Positions 27,720 through 32,500 of a stretch of 32,500 bases of DNA are shown here, piece by piece; the stretch's first letter is position 1, and the number at the start of each line of letters is the position of its first letter. A model generated the notes under the pieces. It was not told the DNA's origin and made no database searches. It saw nothing but the letters and a program-made list of their open reading frames with translations. This DNA comes from Prorocentrum cordatum. Taxonomy: Eukaryota > Sar > Dinophyceae > Prorocentrales > Prorocentraceae. Both the position numbers and the translations under genes were made by a program. Where the stretch lies: NCBI GenBank assembly GCA_963575745.1, contig CAUYUJ010004335.1, positions 993,856-1,026,355 of the forward strand, read 5' to 3'.

Positions 27720-29420
27720 AGCAGCGCCGCGAGCAGCACCGCAGCGACTACGACCAGCAGCGCCACCACGACGATGAGCGGCACCAGCGGCAGCACCGCC
27801 ACCGCGACCAGCTGCAGCAGCACAGAAGGAAGAGGAAGTGGCTGGAGGAGGAGGAAGAGAAGGAGCAAGTTTTGTTGAGTAAGAGCTCCAGTCGACGCTC
27901 TCCCCCGGCAACTAGGCGCCGGGAGACAGTCCCCCCTGCAGCACGATAGGGCAGCAAGTAACCTTCAGCATGCAGGGCGCGGGCCAAACATCCCGTTGCA
28001 GCACCACCGCGCGCGACCGCGACGCATACAAGTCACAGGCAAGCATGCTTGCGTTGCACTCGGTTGGCGCGCGCAGGGCCGCGCCGGGCCTGCCCAACAC
28101 CAAGCACCGCAACAGATGACAACGCTAGTATGCAGGCGTAGGCGGGGGAAGGACGGGGCGGGGAGGGGCAGGGGATGGGGGGGAGGAGAACGAAAAGGAA
28201 AGGACGCGGGGCGAGCTTTGCGATGCACCCAGGCGGGCGCGGCATCAGGAGCAACACTGCACGACGTCATGAAGCAACCATGGCGCCGCCCCAGCACAGG
28301 GCGGACCAGCGTGGCGTGGGACAAAATTACCAACTGCGTGAAACATATATGAAGACAGTAGACGCCCAGCGAGGGGGGAGAAGGACCAGGAGAGAGCAAA
28401 CAATCAATCGCACCAGTGTTTGCTGGGCTCCTACGCGTCGTCGCGCGCGTACTCGACCTGGCTGTAGTACTGCTCGCAGACGCCGCCGGCCCACCTGCCG
28501 CCCGGCTGCCAACGCGCCCCTGATGCTCAGCACCCAAGCCGGCGCGGCCGCACTGGGGGGCGCCGGAGAGCCCCGGGAGCGCCCCCGACACGACAGCGAC
28601 CGCCGCGAGCAGAGCCACAAGTGTCACGAACTACACCACAGCGAGCTCCGCAACGAAGACGAGCAGCACCACAGGCGCCACGAGCTACACCAAAGCGAGC
28701 ACCGCGACGAAGACCAGCAGCACCATACCATGAGCAGCACCGCAAAAACGCCACGAGCCATCCGGCAACTACCACCACGACGGCGACCGGCAGCTCCACG
28801 AGCTGCACCGCAGGCACCACAAACCGCACCGCGGCTTGCACCACGACGGCGACTAGCAGCACCGCGAGCGACGCCGCGCGCCCCACCACAGCAGGCACGA
28901 CCGCGCCAGGCAACGCCACGAGCAGCAGCATAGACACCACGAGCCGCACCACAGCTACCAACACGATTGCGACCAGCAGCGCCGCGAGCAGCGCCACAGG
29001 CGCCACGAGCTACACCACGGTACCAACCACGAAGGCGACCCCTACGGCGGCTGGCAGCACCGCCGGCGGTGCGACCGACTGGCAGCGCCGCGAGCCGAGC
29101 CGCAAGCGCCACAAGCTACACCGCAGTTACCAACACGACGGCGACCTGACGGCGACCAGCAGCAACAACGCCACGAGAAGCGCCGCAGGCGCAAGGAGCC
29201 GCAACGGAGCTGCCACCAAGACAGCGACCGGCAACAACCACAAACAGCACCGCCGGTGCCATGGGCCGCACCACAACGAGCACAAAGACGACGACTGGCA
29301 GCACCACAAGCAGTAAGGCAAGCGCCACGAGCTGCACCACAACCACCACCACGTCGACAAGCAGCACCACGAAGAGCGCGACGCCACCACCACGACTGCG
29401 ACCACCAGCAGGACCACTAG
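27720..29420. repeat. CAC/CAG/ACG-rich degenerate repeats
   Basis: Low-complexity stretches at 27720-27880 and 28600-29420 are built of CACCACGACG, AGCAGCACC, GCGCCACGAGCTACACCA and GCAACGCCACGAGC boxes. A roughly 51-bp duplication lies at 28636-28736 (GAAGACCAGCAGCACCA-like halves). Between 27880 and 28600 the DNA is less repetitive, and apart from the exon candidate at 28433-28624 I see no gene there. Confidence 0.6.
28433..28624 (-). CDS. Possible exon interrupted by one missing G
   Basis: On the minus strand, after a TAG and an AG acceptor, the text is FVTLVALLAAVAVVSGALPG (hydrophobic) and APQCGRAGLGAEHQG. One extra G in the GGGG run near 28520 would carry the frame on to ARWQPGGRWAGGVCEQYYS and QVEYARDDA, followed by GTAGG, a possible donor. 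The second part is also bounded upstream by AG sites, so it might be a separate exon. The first residue has no ATG, so this is not a clear signal peptide. The single-base gap may be a sequencing error in a homopolymer. No family is recognised. Confidence 0.25.
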
Positions 29421-29520
29421 AAATCCCCTGGCCAGTAAATGGAAAATACATATCATTCGGGCGAATTTATTGACAACTCGGAAAAACGACCCCGCACGAC
29501 AATAGCGGAAAATAATTGTA

Positions 29521-29620
29521 GTCCGGGCGGTCCGACGACGAAGACGAAGACGAAGACGATAACGAGTACGTGTGCGATCGCGACTACGACAGCGATGCGA
29601 CGACGAAGACGAAGACGCAT
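29521..29620. repeat. GACGAAGACGA short repeats
   Basis: ACGACGAAGACGAAGACGAAG appears at about 29532-29556 and again at 29600-29616, with GACTACGACAGCGATG between. This is acidic-coding low-complexity DNA. Confidence 0.75.
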
Positions 29621-29637
29621 GTGCGCGGCGCTAAGGC

Positions 29638-30019
29638 GAGAGCTGGATTTTGAACCACACCAGCCCTCGATCCTTGTAACTGTTACAAACTTTTAAGACG
29701 AGAGTGCGCGGCGCTGAGACGAGAGCTGCACTTTGAACCACACCAGCCCTCCATCCTTCTAACTGTTGCAAACTTTTCAGACGAATGCGCGCGGCGCTGA
29801 GACGAGAGCTGCACTTTGATCAACGTGCGGCCTCTATCCTTGAAGCGAATGCAAACTTTTGAAGCCAGAGTGCACGGCGCTAAGGCAAGAGCTGCACTTT
29901 GAACAGCATGCGCGCTCCATCCTTGAAGCTGTTGCCAACTTTTAAGACGAGAGTGCGCGGCGCTAAGGCGAGAGCTGCACTTTGATCGACATGCACCCTC
30001 CATCCTTGTAACTGTTTTC
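29638..30019. repeat. 83-bp satellite, first array (five units)
   Basis: GAGAGCTGCAC-type boxes start at 29638, 29721, 29804, 29887 and 29970, an exact 83-base spacing each time; the fifth unit is incomplete. Each unit also has TTTGAACCACACCAGCC, CCATCCTTCTAACTGTTGC and TGCGCGGCGCTGAGAC. As 83 is not a multiple of three, successive units are read in rotating phases; the minus strand stays open through all. Confidence 0.95.
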
Positions 30020-30030
30020 CTCAAAGCAAG

Positions 30031-30413
30031 CGTCTTACGAAAATCATCAAAAATCCTCACGCGCGTAGGGTTGCCCATGCGGCATCACCCCCTGGGAGGA
30101 ACAACCCCCAGACAACAGCCTCCGCACGAACAATAGCGGGCAAATGTTTTGTTTTCGGCCGCGATGTTTTCAGAATCCTTTCAAGATGGCTCATGATGGC
30201 TCCAAGGCAACTCCAAGACAGCGCGAGCAGGAACCACTTCAAGAATTACGAACAACAATTCTACATTAAAACCGTCTTACGAATGTCCCCCAAAATCCCC
30301 ACGCGCGTAGGGTTGGTTGCCCATGCGGCATTATTCCCTGGGAGGAACAACCCCCAGACAACAGCGCCCGCGCGAACAATAGCGGGCAAATATTTTGTTT
30401 TCGGCCGCGATTT
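30031..30413. repeat. About 140-bp segment duplicated between the two 83-bp arrays
   Basis: 30031-30167 and 30273-30413 share CGTCTTACGA, CACGCGCGTAGGGTTG, CTGGGAGGAACAACCCCCAG, GAACAATAGCGGGCAAAT and TTTTGTTTTCGGCCGCGAT. A short third piece (CCCCGCACGACAATAGCGG) lies at about 29489-29507. The intervening 105 bases are unique. Confidence 0.9.
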
Positions 30414-30430
30414 TGTGTTCGAACCACATA

Positions 30431-30826
30431 ATTGAAGCTGTTGCAAGCTTTTAAAACGAATGTGCGCGGCGCTGAGGCGAGATCTGCACTTTGAACAACA
30501 CGAGCCCTCCATCCTTGAAACTGTTGCGAACTTTTATGACGAATGTGCGCGGCGCTGAGGCGAGATCTGCACTTGAACAACACGAGCCCTCCATCCTTGA
30601 AAATGCTGCAAACTTTTAAGAGGAATGTGCGCGGCGCTGAGGCGAGGGCTGCACTTTGAACAACACGAGCCCTCCATCCTTGAAACTGTTGCACACTTGT
30701 AAGACGAATGTGCGCGGCGCTGAGGCGAGATCTGCGCTTTGAACAACACGAACCCTTCATCCGTGAAGCTGTTGCAAGCTTTTAAAACGAATGTGCGCGG
30801 CGCTAAGGCGAGAGCTGCACTTTGAG
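30431..30826. repeat. 83-bp satellite, second array (five units)
   Basis: GAGATCTGCAC-type boxes begin at 30479, 30562, 30644, 30727 and 30810; spacings are 83, 82, 83 and 83, the 82 due to one missing T. Units here are more alike than in the first array (AACAACACGAGCCCTCCAT), so this array is younger or more recently homogenised. Confidence 0.95.
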
Positions 30827-31370
30827 GAGGAGGAGAGGTTTCGGGAGCGGACGAGTTTCGGGACGAGTTTATTCACCGCGGAGAGCTTCAGGGGGGGGGA
30901 CCAAAACTAAAGACGTAGTTAGGTTACTGGCACCACCACCGCGACCCGTCTTGGAAGCTGCTGCTATCGACTCCAGGGCCAGGGCGCTTCTCGAAGGCCA
31001 ACGCGAGGAACTTCTCTATGTTCGCCACGTGTTTCTGAAGCGTGCGGGCGGATCAGCGCCGCAGGACGCACTCCTCTGCTGCCCCGGCGGCGGGCCCACC
31101 AGAGTGGGAAACCAGCACAGCACGCCAATGAATCTTGCCCTGGCGTTGAGGCGGTGTGGGGGCCTCATGGAAAGCTTCTTGGGGCCCTCCCCGGGCCTCT
31201 AGGTTTTGTGGTGTGTTGGAGGCTCTTCGGGGAGCTATTGGGCTCTGTTGGGGGCTGCCCGGGGAACTATTGCGACTCGAAAGCAAGGGCTCCGCGAGGG
31301 TCGCTGGCACCGACATCTGCGCGTGCCTCTGGCCGCGCTGGGTTGCAGGTTTCGCCTTAAGCGCGGCGAT
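30827..31370. other. Spacer, no gene recognised
   Basis: Starts with GAGGAGGAGGAG, then unique GC-rich DNA. GGGGGCTGCCCGGGGAA and GGCTCTTCGGGGAGC boxes near 31210-31270 resemble each other loosely. Both strands have open frames of 60-140 codons with no motif. Confidence 0.4.
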
Positions 31371-31590
31371 TTTTTTTGTCCCCTCGTCAGGTATGCGAGC
31401 CTCTGGCCGCGTACGGCGGGAGCCTCTGGCCTCGTCAGCTGTGCGAGCCTCTGGCCGCGCAGTTGCTCATCATTCAGTCGACGGCGAGAGCTCCTGGCCT
31501 CGTCGACTGCGTGAGCCTCTGGCAACGCAGGCTTTACGACGAGAGCCTCTGGCATCGTCAGCTGCGCGAGCGGGTCCCGGGACGCTCTGA
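31371..31590. repeat. GAGCCTCTGGC repeats
   Basis: (C/G)GAGCCTCTGGCC or a close variant appears at about 31390, 31419, 31446, 31514 and 31544, mixed with CTCGTCAGCTG and CTCGTCGACTG boxes. Spacing is irregular (about 27-68). Confidence 0.8.
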
Positions 31591-31976
31591 GAAGGTCTCG
31601 GCGTCCGAGACACTCCCCACAGTCGCCACAGCTCAGAGATTCTCAATTTATCATCACTTCGAAAGTGGACCAGAGCTCCCAGATCCCCTGACAAGATCCA
31701 GGCTCCTAAGATGGGCTCCGAACAGACGGGGTCGAAGGAGCGCACCGCGTTGCCGCTGCACCAGAGATCCGAGGGCCCTCCGCCCAAGCGACCAGATCAA
31801 CTCGAGGGGCAAGCTAAGCAGATGTTCGCGTGGGGCCCTACCGTCGACAAGATCTAACTGCGGACGACTTGGACTGTGAATGGATCTCCATAGTACCAGC
31901 GCGTCTCTGCGCATGAACCTGGGCCCTCGTGCGGTCTGCTGGCGCCTCCTGGGGCATCCTGTGGGAAACAGAAACA

Positions 31977-32240
31977 ACTGATCGAGACATCCACGCAATC
32001 TGGGCGCGAACGGAGGAGTGCAATACCCCGTGGCGCCCCCCCGGGGGGCGAAAACCAGCGCTTCACTCGAGACATCCTTAAAATCTGCGCCGAACACAGA
32101 CAGGATGTCGGGAGGGGAAAAAAAGGCAAGCTGCTCGAGACATACCCGCCATTTTGGCACGAACGGGGGAATGCAGTGCCCCCTGGCGGGCCCCCCCTGG
32201 GGGTGCTGAAATCCGCGCCTCGCTCGAGACATCCGCGGTA
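31977..32240. repeat. About 155-bp two-unit repeat with TCGAGACATCC boxes
   Basis: TCGAGACAT occurs at 31982, 32067, 32135 and 32224, so the unit spans are 153 and 157. Shared pieces include GGCnCGAACGG, a GCAnTnCCCC box, and a C-run/G-run inverted block (CCCCCCCGGGGGG in unit one, GGGCCCCCCCTGGGGG in unit two). The minus strand reads through as a peptide repeated twice. The stretch 31591-31976 holds no gene I can support. Confidence 0.75.
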
Positions 32241-32248
32241 TTTGCCCC

Positions 32249-32251
32249 GCC

Positions 32252-32313
<62 letters not shown>

Positions 32314-32326
32314 CATCATCATCATC

Positions 32327-32358
<32 letters not shown>

Positions 32359-32360
32359 CG

Positions 32361-32395
<35 letters not shown>

Positions 32396-32400
32396 GGCAT

Positions 32401-32435
<35 letters not shown>

Positions 32436-32500
32436 TCATCATCACCATCACCATCAACATCACCATCAGCATCACCATCATCACCATCACCACCATCATC
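32249..32500. repeat. ATC/CAT trinucleotide microsatellite
   Basis: Nearly pure CAT repeats with scattered CAC, CCT and GTC changes; the window ends inside it. The minus strand codes poly-Met and Val by composition. Confidence 0.95.

Noticed and set aside
30410-30425. GGTTCGAAC on the minus strand, resembling a tRNA B box
   Set aside because: No A box or cloverleaf around it and the array units carry only a weaker version; not a tRNA or clear SINE.

Overview
This window looks like nuclear DNA of a dinoflagellate. A Prorocentrum-type genome is my best guess, but nothing here proves the species. The evidence is high GC, extreme density of tandem repeats, a tandem PPR motif of the EQWQRALSLLSEM type common in these algae, a decayed Ty1/copia element with the dinoflagellate domain order, and decayed LINE-like reverse transcriptase. 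There is also a split gene whose long intron has a GC donor and a short direct repeat at both splice sites. I see no bacterial-style operons, rRNA, tRNA or CRISPR array. I did not find the trans-spliced leader.

Layout, left to right. 1-848 is a GTA/AGT microsatellite. 1015-2240 is a degenerate 15-base repeat with a 235-bp higher-order period. 2425-2532 and 8541-8621, both minus strand, read as two consecutive exons of one protein-coding gene, possibly a TIM-barrel glycoside hydrolase, separated by a 6,008-bp intron. That intron holds a decayed reverse transcriptase (2674-3800, plus), an 88-bp tandem repeat (4262-4640), a GC-rich stretch with ambiguous open frames (4640-7680) and a 600-bp CA/CACG/CACCG microsatellite. 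9014-12257 is a composite repeat: short inverted termini, hairpin boxes at each end, and about 3 kb of a 13-bp minisatellite that switches strand twice. 13040-14160 holds TTGCGCCAT-type repeats and 14839-15757 a 101-bp satellite. 16440-20196, minus, is a copia-type polyprotein broken by many frameshifts and stops. It carries an SPPC-motif domain resembling a cytosine methyltransferase core between integrase and reverse transcriptase. 20521-22740 is a 15/18-bp His/Asp-type array that abuts the broken 5' side of the copia element. 23557-23802 is a PPR fragment and 23803-25293 a decayed LINE-like reverse transcriptase. 26.4-29.4 kb is rich in CAG, CAC and ACG triplets, with three consecutive hairpins. 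29638-30830 holds two arrays of an 83-bp unit flanking a duplicated 140-bp segment. 31.4-32.2 kb has smaller repeats and the window ends in an ATC microsatellite.

Few genes here are likely functional. The most credible host gene is the two-exon minus-strand gene. The rest is mainly retroelement wreckage and satellites. Most long open frames in this window come from repeats whose units lack stops, not from genes.
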